Positions 12,601-22,632 of a stretch of 54,862 bases of DNA are shown piece after piece. Below the pieces are notes generated by a model. The model saw only the letters and a list, made by a program, of their open reading frames with translations, searched no databases and was not told the DNA's origin. Position numbers and translations under genes: made by a program. Numbering within the stretch: the first letter of the stretch is position 1; the number at the start of each line of letters is the position of its first letter. Source of the DNA: Cruorifilaria tuberocauda (taxonomy: Eukaryota; Nematoda; Chromadorea; Rhabditida; Onchocercidae); assembly GCA_013365365.1 (NCBI GenBank), contig JABVXU010000366.1:1-54862 (forward strand), in the 5' to 3' direction.

Positions 12601-15600
12601 AATTCTATGCTGTTTTTAGCTATTCTTGTCCAAGATGTTCAATTTTCGTATGATGATAGTTCTAGGGATTTTAGAATATGTAAAAACTTTTTTTCGGCAT
12701 TATTTCATCTCCGATGCAAACTTCAATTTTCAATCTTTGCGCTTCATTCATCCAAATCTTTGCAAAATACAGTTCATTAGTTTACTAACGTATTTCCATC
12801 AGTAGCACAAACAGGATCAGAATGCATTGCACACTGTTGCGAACAACGACATTCAACACGTCGGTCCGCTGTTACCTTGCATATTGTACCTGTGGAACAG
12901 ATGAAATCCTTGCAGGGGTCTGAAATTCCAATTTGAGATGTATGGAAACTATGTAGTATAAGGTTCAAGCAAATTATTTATGAGTAAAATTGAACAAGTG
13001 TCATAAAAAATTCAAAATTAAAATCAGCTGTCAGAAGTTCCTACTTGAGAGAATATCCGATTCACTTCGATTATACAGAATATTCGTCTGTTATAAAACA
13101 TTGTGGATGTTACTTGAAAATTTTCATTTAACCGTTGAAAAGATTTCTAGAATTTCAGTATCAATTTGATGAAACCAAATCGAACGTTTAGAAGTTTTTT
13201 CATTTCATTTTTCACCACGTAGATAAACTGGGAGAAATTTTAATGCATAAAGATTAAATTTTAGAAAAATTTATGAAGATATACCTACCACATTTACCAT
13301 AGTATTTCACACTTTCATTATGCTTTGTTTTACATGCATGTGCTCGAAGATGACACAAAGAAGGATAATCGGTCCCGTCGCTCGAGCAAACCGGCGATGA
13401 TTCCACACTGTCACCGAAATTGTCGCACTGTTCTGGACAGAGACAATGTGCTGAGACATAACCTTTTCCATTTTCTGATATCACACAATGCTCACCAGGC
13501 CCACATCGCAAGTCTTCGCAAGGATTACGTTTTTCTAAAAAGCTATCCGAAAATACCGCGAGAGTATTGATAGCGAAGAGAAAAAAGTAAGTTAATGGTG
13601 CAAAATTGAAATCATCATTTAAAGGCAAGTAGAATAAAGAAGACTAAGTAGCATGATAAGAACTGTAGATTCATGGTGAGTACCATAGTACTATAAAAAC
13701 AAATCTAAACTCAAAAATGCAAGAAAGCTTACCATTTGTCCACTTGTAACAGGTCAAAATCAATTTTAGATTCGATGAAACAAAAAGAGCAGCGAATAAG
13801 TAAGCCGGCATATTACTATTGGAAATGCTATTTTAATAAAATTTATTTTAATCAGCAATTCCTTGGAACATGAATTGAAACCAGTACTTAGAAATGAATA
13901 TTTAATGCAAATAATCAAATATAGAAACCTAATTAATTAAATTGCAGAAAATTAAATTGTACAATATGGCTAAATAATCCAAAAAATTTGTTATGTTGAA
14001 CCGGAACAGTAATAAAGATGTTTCAGCTTTGTCAAAAAGATAAAATCGATTGATGGAAAAAGTAGGATTTTATTCAAACTTATTCATTTCTCAACATAAA
14101 CTTTTCGAGTAGAATGTAACTGAATCCAAAAGAAGAATAATAGGCCAATGTCATTAATCGCTGGCTAATTTTTTTGTGGCAAGATATACATATTCGATTG
14201 CTTCATTGACGATGTGCGCTTTTCTATCATTTCTAACACAACGGGAGATTGGGAAGCATTTAAATTTTATTTCCATTTTCAGTCTGGGAAGTATTTAATG
14301 CTTCAATTTCAGACGCGCTTGAAACATTCAGTAGCTTCTTCTGTCTGCTCGCTTTTTTGAAATTGAAAAAAGTATCAACATTTTTCCTTTAAATAATAGT
14401 GGCTCTGCATTGACTTATAATTCAATTTTAAAATAAAATTAGCTCACTTAAAAACTTTAAATCTTTTTTAGACCAAATATAATTTCTGATTTCTTCTCAC
14501 AAGGAAACGAGCAATATCAAAAAAGGAGATTAAAGCTTTTCGAGATTAAGATAAGGATACTTCTTTTTCCTTTTATAATTTAAATGAGAATTACGTAAAA
14601 TTTAAAGGCGACAAAATTTTAAAGTTAAAAAATGAAGTTCAGTCATCATATCTCTTGTAGAGTGTCTCTTTTACTTTTCTGAACTGTTCAGAAATAATTG
14701 GAGAAAAAAAGAAAATTTTTCATTAATTAATAAATTTGCATCATTTAAGAAATATTAAGAATGGAGGTAACCTGGAGGTCATCAGATAATGCAGTTCTAA
14801 TGCAAGGTCAATAAAATTATGGATCTGAATGAAAATGGACGAAATCATTTTTCTATTAGAAAGCTTTCCTCGAGTGATCCTTAAATAGATGATGGAGATG
14901 ATGCTTTGCTTACGAAATCAAATTTTAAATGATGTAATTGGAGAAGTAGTATTGCTACAAAAACATTGTTTCACATATTACTTTTTTTAATTTTTGGAAA
15001 TGTAAAAGAAAATCAATTTTTCATTAAAAAATTTCCCTATAGAATAGAAAAATAAGATAAAAGGAAGCACAAACCACATGCACCAATTTGTTTAACTCTA
15101 ATTTCCGACTTTTCTTCCACACGTGCAATACAAGAGCGCACGGCCAGATGACATTCGCTTAAGTAACTCACGTTATCTGTACCGCATACTGTTGGACCGG
15201 CTGTATTACAAAAAGGACGACATTCGCACTTACCACTGCAATATTTTTCAGATTTCAATGGATTATTTGTTAAATTTATTACATTACAAAAAAATCGAGA
15301 AATTTCAACCAAAATATTATCACTGATATTTTTTGAGCATAGTTTCGTATTATTGATCATTAGTTTTGAAACATCGATATATTATGGAGCGTATGTATGT
15401 ATATTTCGATGAAAGTCATATTTTCAAAAAATTCTAAGTTTCAGGCGCTTGATTTTGTAAGAAATCATTAAATTGGAACAGCTTACATATGAAAGATAAA
15501 GATTTAATGCAATCGTAACTCTATTTCAAAGAAATTGCAAATATTTGCTAAAATTTTCTTAGTAGTTAGATAAAAAGTCAAACCTATTTAATCGGCATTT

Positions 15601-18600
15601 AGCTCCATACGGACATCTTACTTCTTCACATTTGGCTAAAAAATCTTCACTAATCAGATATGGAAATGATTTTGTACAGCTTATTTTAACTCACACTATA
15701 AGTTTTTGCACTGCTTACTATTTAATCAATAGGGAAAACGTAGAAAAGGGAAAAGATTACTTCATTCAATTTTTGGTCGCTTCACGACTTATCGGAACCA
15801 TTTATATTTAATGCGCAAACTTTGAGTTCAAATGTCAGTTGATGTGTTTATAAATTTATCCCTAAGAATTTCTAATAATTGAAGGATTTAATAAAATTCT
15901 CACTTCGCTTTATATGCCGCTGCTTCTTACGTATCCAACCTGAAAAAATCATAAATTCAGAATACGAAATATTGAAGTAAATAGCAATAGCCTCATGAGT
16001 CAAACTTGCTTTATTTCTTTGTTAGGAAAACTATAAATATTTCATACTGCAGTGAACTATCTATGGTTGCATTTCAGTAATGGATAAAAATAGAGAATAT
16101 GAACATAAATTGAGAACATTCAGAAAGCTAATTTTTCACATATAATAAGTTTGTAATTCACGAATTATTCTATCAACAGTTACATTGAACTAACTGATAA
16201 ATTGTCCTACTTAGCAATTAAAATACATTAACGTTAGAGATCTGGAGCTTGAATCAGTGCAATATAATTATATTATAATAATGCTAAGAGATTAAGAAGT
16301 TAAGAAATGACTGTCAGGAGATAACAATTTATCACTTGCTGAATTGGGCAAAAAAAAACAATTTCATGAAATTTTCAAAAATTGAAAACAATTTATAGCA
16401 GTTCAAAAAGATATTCAAATCCGAATTCTTTTTTCAGTATAAGCATTAATTTTATTTCTTTATGCCATTCAAGCTTTAAATGCAAGTATAAACAAAGATA
16501 GAAAGAAGATTCTGAAGAGGTTCTGAAAAATATAGTATTTTCCCTTTCCTCTTCAAGAAAATGAGTTTTTCACAACTCAAATTTCTCCCATAAATCTGGC
16601 ATATTATACCAGTAACATATCTCTGATAACTCCAAATGTTAGCCAAATAAGAAGCCGAGAAGAAGACAATAAAATATAAACTATTCCTCCCTTCCTTTCT
16701 TTAACAAATGATGAAATGATGAACAGCTGTGTATTAATGAAAAATGACTTCAAATTAATTGCAGAAGTTGCAACAATTAGATGCTATTCGGTATGAACAA
16801 AAAAATGCAAGTTTATGCAAATTGGCTATTTTCCTAATGAGGACAAGGATGAAAAAGAAGCAATAAACCTGTTGAATGGAAAATGAAATGTTTTGACAAA
16901 TGTAGAAGAGAATCGGAAAAAAGGAAAATTAATAGCTAACACTTTTTGCTCCGCAATTAGAGTGAAAACTGAGGAAATCCGGTTTTCCTTTAAAAACCAT
17001 CAAAATAGTCAGGCAAAGTAAAAGGCATGAATCCGATTTCAATTGTCTTAATTGTTAATTTTTGGTTCTGCAAAACTGGATAGCCATAAATAATAAAAGT
17101 ATAGAAATTAGAATTTCACATATTTCCATAAAAATTTTGATCTTGCAACTAATTTTTGTCATTGTTAACATCAATATCCGTTTCACTTAATGTTAATGTC
17201 ATTTATGTTGAATAATTTAAAACAGTCATAATATGAAGCAGAAAAAAAGAAATTGAAAGGAAAAAAAACCTTGAAAGCGATCGAGTTGATCGAGAACATT
17301 TAGATTAATGGGAACCAGAGATGAATTAAGATAAAATAATCCGTTAAGCTCATTTAAGAGGATTATCTTCGTTTCCCGTTCACGCAGAACACTCCGGCAG
17401 ATCTGCAATTAAATAAATAAATGTCTTTAGAGAAGTGAAATATGCTGCAATATAAAATCGAATTAATAAATTCAGTCTTAAAACTTCGGAATTTTCAAAC
17501 AAAATCAATCGCAGAATCGCATTAATATGTTTTCAATGGACAAAGCATCTCCTCGTTTTTAGAATATTTCGCGTTATTTACTCTTTTTTCTTTTATTAAT
17601 TAAATATATTCTTGATAAGAAAAATTCGATAAATATAAGGAATAATTCTTAAATCTTTTTTAAATGCTAGTTTTATATGGGACTTGGAGAATTTATTTTT
17701 ACTATTAATAATTGGCAAAATATATGAAAATTTTGCTAATAACCAGTTCAAATATTTATGCTGCACCATTTTTTGATCTAAAAAGCTGTCTTTCCTTTAT
17801 TGTCTAAATTACCAAAAGCATATCCGTCTAGCGAAAATGCACATAAGTGTTTGAGAAAATTAGTGATCCTAAATATAAAATAAAATTCGAAAACAGTGGG
17901 AATTTCTTAATATAACATAAATTTATTTAAGATGTAATAATATAGTTCATTGAAGTTGCAAAAATTCACTAGATGGGAATTAACTCTTTAAGGATGCATT
18001 TAACAGCCTTTTCTTAATCCTTTACGAAAATGATGAAATTTATTGCAAAAGATTTAAGAATAAAATATTTACCTGTACGTTACCCAATCCATGAATAGCA
18101 ATTTTCTTCCTACCGTTGATAATATTGAAACCTTTGAAAATCCTTTTTACTCTAACTGTGGCAGTCTGCAAATAAAGCAAAAAACAATTGTTATCGGATA
18201 GGTGAAGTGATAACTTCATTGGTCAATATAGTATTATAAATAGTCAAAGCAAATGGTACTTTCTTTCCCATAGCAGAAAACGATTTAGCATATAGAGGAT
18301 ATAAGTGTAACGTGAATGTGAAATTAATAATACGAAATAAGCAAAGAGCAAAGCTTTGACCAGAGTAAGTGAAGATGTTATTTTACGATCTTCAACATCA
18401 TAACACTGCATATTATGCAATCAATTGAAACAAAACTGTCTCTCTCTTGTAATCAAAATTATTAAATTACAAAGTGAATTCATAAAATGTTTCGAAAAAA
18501 TTACAGATCGAAACATTATTTGTGATAAAGACCATCGGATGCAGGAAGGTATAAACGTGACAATTGTCATTGACGAATTGTTTGATGGTATATCGCTAGA

Positions 18601-19594
18601 AGGCAGAAGAAAAAAGAATTTTGACAAGTTAATGGAAATAAGTTATGGAATCGATCTATGTTGAAATCTCCTCCATCCAGTCATTTCTTCTGCTTTTTGA
18701 TAGATTGCGTTTCAGTTTAAATTTGAAAGGATTTCCTCAGTCCGAGGAGTGAAATCAGTAGAATACTACTTTAGCTTCTATTAACTGCAATCAATTGTTG
18801 TCAAGTGTTAAGTTTATATTGCTTATTTATCTGGCAGTGATAGATGTTTTCAAAGAATAATATGAGGATTTAATCAAAAAGAATAGCAAAGTAAGGATAG
18901 ATATTAGTGATCATAAAAGGATGAAAGGATTATTTTGAATGGATAAAATATGCATAAGGAGAAAGCAAATCTTTCTTTCTGTCTCTCTCTCTGAAGAAAG
19001 AAGAAATAGCTCTTTCATAAACAGCAGAATAACTGTGAACAAAAGAATTCAAAATGCCATTTAGAATAACCACCCATTTTACCACCTGTAACTAAAAAAT
19101 TAAAAAAGATACTTTTTTAAAGCAATTTGATATCGAGAAATTCCAATGCTACTCGAATATTAAACAGCGAGAAGTTTGATTTCGGTGCATAGATTTCAAA
19201 AACTAATAGTTTTAGAATATTTGGTAATCGATATAACTTAAATTTAAATAAAATCAAAAATAAATTTTGAAACGTCTAATAAACGTCCGAATAAAAAAAG
19301 AGAAAGAAAATAAGAAAATGCAAAATTCTCAGTGAATAATTAAATTAGGAAAATTTTTGATGATAGTAATGATCGGATGACTATAGCTAAAGTTACAGCG
19401 AATAAAAATATTACCTGTAGCCGATTATCTCTAGAATCAACGGTGATATTTAATACGGTTGCACTAATGACAAGTGGTGCATGCTGTAATGCATCATTGA
19501 ATGTTACTGAATCAAATAAACAACTGTGGGATTTATGGGAACTTAATATTCCCATTGCTAATGATAGCAATAATAATTGTAGAGGAATAGTCAT
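1864..19594 (-). CDS. agr-1: agrin, multidomain basement-membrane proteoglycan core (29-exon gene)
   Basis: Agrin is a secreted matrix protein that links laminin to cell-surface receptors such as dystroglycan. Exons (5' to 3'): 19594-19415, 18165-18073, 17402-17270, 15939-15904, 15635-15584, 15235-15075, 13534-13289, 12919-12790, 12532-12449, 12069-11945, 11791-11701, 11376-11164, 10765-10661, 10439-10234, 9905-9782, 8439-8281, 8193-8028, 7725-7493, 7151-6939, 6443-6340, 6123-6023, 5702-5478, 5119-5010, 4346-4239, 3876-3787, 3627-3372, 2626-2515, 2154-1993, 1905-1864. Phases agree at every junction except two: exon 10 (one extra base) and 23/24 (no GT donor in the right phase). With those allowed, the chain gives about 1,352 residues. 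Domain order: signal peptide, NtA, FS x7, LamEGF x2, FS, EB-like, LamG, EGF, LamG. Several acceptors are AAG rather than CAG, and the FS5 acceptor at 11376 is weak. The gene identity is secure; single splice sites are inference. Confidence 0.9.
3787..4346 (-). CDS. agr-1: agrin exons 24-25: EGF module between LamG domains
   Basis: The exon at 4346-4239 encodes YCSQNTCIKNCSNGSSCQ and PTCHCIQYFNG; the exon at 3876-3787 encodes GHLCEQQICESSKICDD and ends EEQL. Together they form an EGF module whose last loop closes at HLC, followed by an extra cysteine pair. Both introns are phase 1. The acceptors are TCTTTTAG and AATTACAG. Confidence 0.78.
5010..6443 (-). CDS. agr-1: agrin exons 20-23: LamG domain 1
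   Basis: Exons at 6443-6340 (SWKLDGFSGMQVTIDKSLNP), 6123-6023 (SGVLLYSDLNGVNDSILLLL), 5702-5478 (SYRITVTFLYDQIFLTVDDL, HLGYALVDHF) and 5119-5010 (FNNFTGCLSNISINGRYI) add up to one laminin G-like domain ending in the classic F-x-GC-x-x-x-I-x-ING motif. LamG domains of agrin bind dystroglycan and heparin-like chains. The last junction is irregular: the exon at 5702 has GT donors only in phase 0, whereas the next acceptor needs phase 2. A GC donor at 5476-5477 or a one-base error would fix it. Confidence 0.8.
6939..7151 (-). CDS. agr-1: agrin exon 19: polar linker and EB-like cysteine module
   Basis: The first third is polar and charged (HSDVNNGNDETEQRRERE), a likely extended linker. Then comes NLCADDTNCRISNAYCSE, SCKCREGFFPSKDMTRCIQ, six cysteines in a C-x5-C-x6-C ... 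C-x-C ... C pattern like nematode EB or EGF-like modules. In vertebrate agrin this place holds Ser/Thr-rich segments and a SEA domain; I see no SEA domain here. Phases 1 in and 1 out. Confidence 0.72.
7493..7725 (-). CDS. agr-1: agrin exon 18: FS module 8
   Basis: A single-exon follistatin/Kazal module after the LamEGF pair, in the position expected for agrin. It reads DCSELRCHHGGVCVI, CKCPKQC, TVCGSDGNTYDNICKLQQFA and a final LGICPK, phase 1 out. The acceptor is TTTTTAAG. The plus-strand open frame over the same bases is an antisense shadow. Confidence 0.87.
8028..8439 (-). CDS. agr-1: agrin exons 16-17: two laminin-type EGF modules
   Basis: The exon at 8439-8281 encodes DECSCNRIGSYSNECDQRGQ then CRCLPGLGGKKCDHC and ends at a perfect GTAAGT. 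The exon at 8193-8028 encodes CGCSAFGSSRFDCEQ, GRCQCKPDSYGLKCDFC and ends CMKKTELYVP. Each has the eight-cysteine LamEGF pattern with C-x-C starts and G-x-x-C-D-x-C. Agrin typically has a LamEGF pair between FS modules. The second exon ends in phase 2 at AA|GTAAAA, which matches the next acceptor. Confidence 0.86.
9782..9905 (-). CDS. agr-1: agrin exon 15: end of FS module 7
   Basis: The exon encodes VCGSDGVLYPSKCHLRIASC and HLNNCKQLLRKI, the Kazal half of FS7. It joins in phase 0 to the exon ending ENNT and leaves in phase 1. Its acceptor is the atypical TTGAAG, like that of FS5. Confidence 0.82.
10234..10765 (-). CDS. agr-1: agrin exons 13-14: FS module 6 and first half of FS module 7
   Basis: The exon at 10765-10661 encodes DGCVNVHCEFYATCVSD, SCQCRDQC and AYDNS, phase 1 out. 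The exon at 10439-10234, after TTCAG, completes the Kazal part (GMVCATDGITYRSECHMRQA, FQGSC) and opens the next module (CSNSICLDAQQCENGICSC, PSNCPDVTENNT), phase 0 out. Reading through the intron between them gives a false continuous frame. Confidence 0.85.
11164..11376 (-). CDS. agr-1: agrin exon 12: FS module 5
   Basis: The exon encodes GVCAGYDGCRPSEVCID, VCECEDC, then EICASDGITYANECKMRLES and a final YSGVCG with a phase 1 donor. The module is certain. Its 5' border is not: the only acceptor that keeps the phase is GTGAAG at 11377, without a pyrimidine tract. A neighbouring site at 11382 would break the frame. Confidence 0.82.
11701..12069 (-). CDS. agr-1: agrin exons 10-11: FS module 4
   Basis: The exon at 12069-11945 encodes DNPCKLIHCSDLETCHI, CRCIQYC and PVCSI and ends phase 0 at GTTAGT. 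The exon at 11791-11701 starts after TTTCAG with YGKTYDNECVMRRSACLSKM and ends GPC plus one base. The junction gives VCSIYGKTYDNEC, the Kazal signature. The open frame at 11800-12009 in another frame is a shadow. Confidence 0.85.
12449..12919 (-). CDS. agr-1: agrin exons 8-9: FS module 3, frame broken in the printed sequence
   Basis: The exon at 12919-12790 encodes DPCKDFICSTGTICKV, CRCSQQC and PVCATDGNT, ending phase 2 at GTTAGT. The exon at 12532-12449 continues with YENECLMSVSACRHDNE, the right Kazal spacing (C-x6-C). After that the frame reads into TAA before the donor. Shifting by one base gives LLIYHKGRCK and a phase 1 donor, exactly the missing Kazal end. The extra base sits in the TTT run at 12480-12482. 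Either this allele or read set has an indel, or the gene is damaged here. Confidence 0.75.
13289..13534 (-). CDS. agr-1: agrin exon 7: FS module 2
   Basis: A complete follistatin/Kazal module in one exon, in and out in phase 1. It reads EKRNPCEDLRCGPGEHCVI, then HCLCPEQC, then PVCSSDGTDYPSLCHLRAHAC and a final YYGKCG. All ten expected cysteines can be placed. The acceptor is CTTTTTAG and the donor GTAGGT. Confidence 0.88.
13733..13811 (-). CDS. agr-1: possible alternative first exon of agrin (short, NtA-less form)
   Basis: An ATG at 13811 opens 26 codons, MPAYLFAALFVSSNLKLILT followed by CYKWTN, then one base and a consensus donor G|GTAAGC at 13732. A stop codon (TAA) lies in frame 24 bases upstream of the ATG. 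The exon ends in phase 1, exactly the phase needed to join the FS2 exon at 13534. The N-terminus is hydrophobic and could be a signal peptide or signal anchor. If used, it gives agrin without NtA and FS1. Prediction only; there is no transcript support. Confidence 0.4.
15075..15939 (-). CDS. agr-1: agrin exons 4-6: basic linker and FS module 1
   Basis: Exon 4 (15939-15904, only 36 bases) encodes the basic linker GWIRKKQRHIKR. Exon 5 (15635-15584) encodes TKCEEVRCPYGAKCRLN, the N-terminal hairpin of a follistatin module. Exon 6 (15235-15075) encodes the Kazal part: KCECRPFC, then VCGTDNVSYLSECHL and the closing IGAC. Phases run 1, 1, 2, 1. The very small exons 4 and 5 are supported by good TTTTTTCAG and TTTTTTAG acceptors and by exact frame continuity. 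Confidence 0.8.
17270..18165 (-). CDS. agr-1: agrin exons 2-3: body of the NtA domain
   Basis: Exon 2 (18165-18073) reads TATVRVKRIFKGF... and ends HGLGNVQ. Exon 3 (17402-17270) begins with an IC pair and contains LNSSLVPINLNVLDQL. The pattern VRV-x-R-x-x-KG, then G-x-G, IC, LNSSL and a final I-x-L-x-N-L matches vertebrate agrin NtA, which binds the laminin coiled coil. Exon 2 keeps phase 0 at both ends and exon 3 leaves phase 1, the phase of most later module borders. Confidence 0.82.
18425..18664 (+). other. unassigned open frame inside agrin intron 1
   Basis: A 79-codon plus-strand frame lies in the intron between agrin exons 1 and 2. Its middle, INVTIVIDELFDGISLEGRR, looks more protein-like than most intronic frames here. 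I recognise no family, there is no clear promoter, and the complementary strand is also open over most of it. It could be chance or an old insertion. Confidence 0.15.
18970..18992. repeat. short pyrimidine microsatellite (CTTT/CT)
   Basis: CTTTCTTTCTG is followed by a run of CT dinucleotides, in agrin intron 1. Simple sequence with no evident role. Confidence 0.7.
19415..19594 (-). CDS. agr-1: agrin exon 1: signal peptide and start of NtA domain
   Basis: The exon runs from the ATG at 19594 to a GTAATA donor, 60 codons, phase 0. Residues 1-16 or so (MTIPLQLLLLSLAMGI) form a hydrophobic signal peptide. The next part (SCLFDSVTF..., then PLVISATVLNI) matches the first strand of the agrin NtA domain, a TIMP-like laminin-binding fold that begins with a Cys soon after signal cleavage. 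A T at the next acceptor keeps the frame open into exon 2. Confidence 0.85.
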
Positions 19595-22500
19595 GAATAG
19601 TTATTAGGCTATCCTGTTGAATCAAAATGGTATCATTGACCAGACGATGTTCAGGCCTGAATTCGGGGATAACGAGTAGGTTGAATTCACGTCCAATTCA
19701 AATTGTCTTCGTTTGATATGATGATAGCGAAAAAATGGATAGGAAAGAGGTGGAAGGGAAAGAACTCCGCCCCGGTCCCACTTGACCCGACACACACCCA
19801 TCACGATATCTCCGACAACTCTCGGTCTGTTGGGACTATAACATATCTGGCCAAACGATTGCTTCTTTGGGAATAAACCAATCGAACTTTAATTTTTTAG
19901 CAGCTTATAGAAAAACTCAACAATTTCTTTAAATACAACTTCACATTTTTGCTTAAATTGTTTCAAAAAAATATCACGAAATCCAAAATCTCGAAATGTT
20001 ATATGCAAATGTTGCAATTACAGCAGATTTTGCTTCTCTCTCATCGGTGGATGTTAGATAACTTTAGGTAATTTTTTAGATATGAGGCAGCAATGACAAC
20101 CGTAGAGATATGATGAAAACAGTATTAATTGCTACTATTCCTATCACATATCTTTCTTACTTTCATAAGAAAACAATTAAAAAAACGAAAGTAACAAAGA
20201 GATGAAAAAATATGAAAAAACACATTTTTTAAAATGTTACTTATTTAAATATTTATGTAAAAATGGTGATTAGTTAATCAGTGGAATCAGCCTGAGAAAA
20301 ATTCACGAATAAAAAATTAAAGAAAAATTAGAAAAAGCCAATTTTCTTTCCTAAAATAAAAACTAATCAATTTATAAATTATTGGTAAAAAATATGTTGG
20401 CGCCAAAAAGGTGCAGTGAGATTAAATCAGTAATTATTTTATCTCCCAGTTGTACGACCATCAATGATGATGCGATGTCAGATGATGAAGTTCGTCGTCA
20501 CCGAAACTTTAGATCAAAAGTCTATTTTACAGTTTATCTTTCAACTTTATCTTAGTGTTTATTGTTCCACTTCTACTATACTTAATTGAAGGGACAAAAG
20601 ATTAGTAGTTACGTGATCCTGGAGAAAATTAAAGCTAAGATTATTTCTTGTTTTGTTTAATAAATGATGCTTGCCTGCATTGACAGAAATTCAACATCAG
20701 CATAGTAGGATGCTATAAAATCATTGGCAGGCCATCTATACATTTTATCAGTAAAGGATATTAAATGGATCTACGGAACTTACCCCTTGTCTTGAACGAG
20801 AACAAAATTGAAATGCAAAAAGTGAAGAGTAGTACAACATAAAGTTTGGGGATATAAGTGAGCAGAGATGTTCACTGGCAAAATTCTATTAAAATAAGCA
20901 ACTGCAAATCAGTACATCTCAACTCTTATTATCATTTTTAAAGTAAAAAGTGGCAATGAACGCTCCAATTGCTGGAAAAATTTTTTTTTAATTTGATATT
21001 CACTAAAAAGATGTCATAAATTTACAAATTTAGAATCTATTAATCCACAATGCTTAGTTCCACGTATATCCATTTTTTGAAAATGAATATCATTAAATGC
21101 AAATTTGAGCAAAAAAGAAAACTGTGTATCCATTAGCAGGAGAATTTCTCACAAAAATCCTGAGTATATTAATGTCCGATTTCCAGGATAATTATCCGTC
21201 ATTCTCCTATCCCCGAGTAACACGAAATTATACACACCGACATAAAATTTTTGATTCTGTTCCTATTGCGTAGCGGCAGTTATTGTGAAACGAATCCCAT
21301 CTTCATACAGCTTCAAACTGCTCATCATAATTCAGAATTGAAATTATTAATATCTTCTGTGACGATTCCCGTCAGCAGTGCAAATTACTTGATAAAGAAT
21401 GGAGTGACTCGTTGCATTAGACTAAAGCTTTTTCCACCAAGCGGAAGCGCAATTAATATCTTTGCCATTTTCCGGTACAGAGTACCTTATTGCGTACAAA
21501 CATTTGAAGAAGTCTAAATTGAGAAAGACATGATTTCGCTTGATAAAGTCAGAAATTTGTATTTGCGAAAATTTAAAATGATATGATGCTCGAAATTTAT
21601 CTATTTTAAAAAACTCATATCTACAATTGTTAACTTGCATGTGGCAAGATCACAAAAATGTTCATTATCAAAGACAATTAACATTAAATGCTACTGAAGA
21701 ACAGAAGTTTTATTTAATCTTTCAATCCCGTTTCCGTATGACCATTTCATTACCATTAAGAAGAAGCATAAAGATGAATTTACTAATTGAAGAATAAAAA
21801 AAATGCTTAAAATGCAGATGTGAACGAATATTCGCAAATTCCAAACTGGAGAAAAACTTTCACCAACGCTGGAATTTAAAGTGAAAATCCTTCGTTATAG
21901 TAACAGCTACAAATGCAACAATAATGAAACCGGATTAAGGAAGACAAATAATGTGCCAATCATGATAAATGCTATATAGAAATTAATAAAAAAGTGACAG
22001 CTTGAACAAAGCTGCGCAATCCATAAGTTCTGCATAGAATCTCATCAAAAAGCAAGATAAAAAAACCGCTTAATTTTTAATAACTGCAGTGTCACTATCA
22101 TCTTTCCGGAATGATTTAAGTTATAACATGTAATCAAAGAGAACAAAGCACGTTGCATCATGACGAGTGAAATGCATAATGTATAAGGCAGAAATAGAAT
22201 CACAAAGCAGAAATGAAATTATGCCATGAAATTATGAAATCGAAAAATAGTGATGAACCTAGGAGGCACATTCGCATTTCTAAATTCAACTAGAATTATA
22301 ATCCTTTTGAATGAAGTTCGAAGAAGAATGAACAAATAGTCTACAACCGAAATTTTATCGATGAACTGACATTAAAATGAACCAAGCAATTTGTGAGAAA
22401 ACCAATGTGAATAAATAATATATCTACTCAGTTTTATAATTCGTGAATACAAGACATACATTAATTAGAGGAACCAAATATTCAGAGTTTCCCGCATCTA

Positions 22501-22632
22501 AAAATTCATAGTTTTTCAATAGAAACATTATATCCATCATATGAAATAATTAATGATTTTCCAGGTAAAAGTTATGAGGAAACTAAAAACCAAAACTAGC
22601 AAAAAGCAAACAAAAAAGCAGTGCTAATAAAA
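19595..22632. other. intergenic region between agrin 5' end and jun 3' end
   Basis: The first 270 bases hold the likely agrin promoter. They are richer in GC than the surroundings and contain a GC box (CCGCCCC at 19767-19773, GGGGCGG on the gene strand). The far end should hold the jun 3' UTR. In between, a frame at 21251-21517 has more balanced composition than its surroundings but matches nothing I know. No RNA gene or repeat family was seen. Confidence 0.5.
19767..19773 (-). promoter_or_regulatory. GC box upstream of agrin exon 1
   Basis: GGGGCGG on the minus strand lies about 175 bases upstream of the agrin start codon, inside a local GC-rich patch (19.73-19.86 kb). This is the consensus for Sp/KLF zinc-finger factors. 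Position and composition suggest a promoter element, but the transcription start is unknown. Confidence 0.3.

Noticed and set aside
21251..21517. 88-codon plus-strand frame between agrin and jun
   Set aside because: No motif, no neighbouring exon and the other strand is also partly open.
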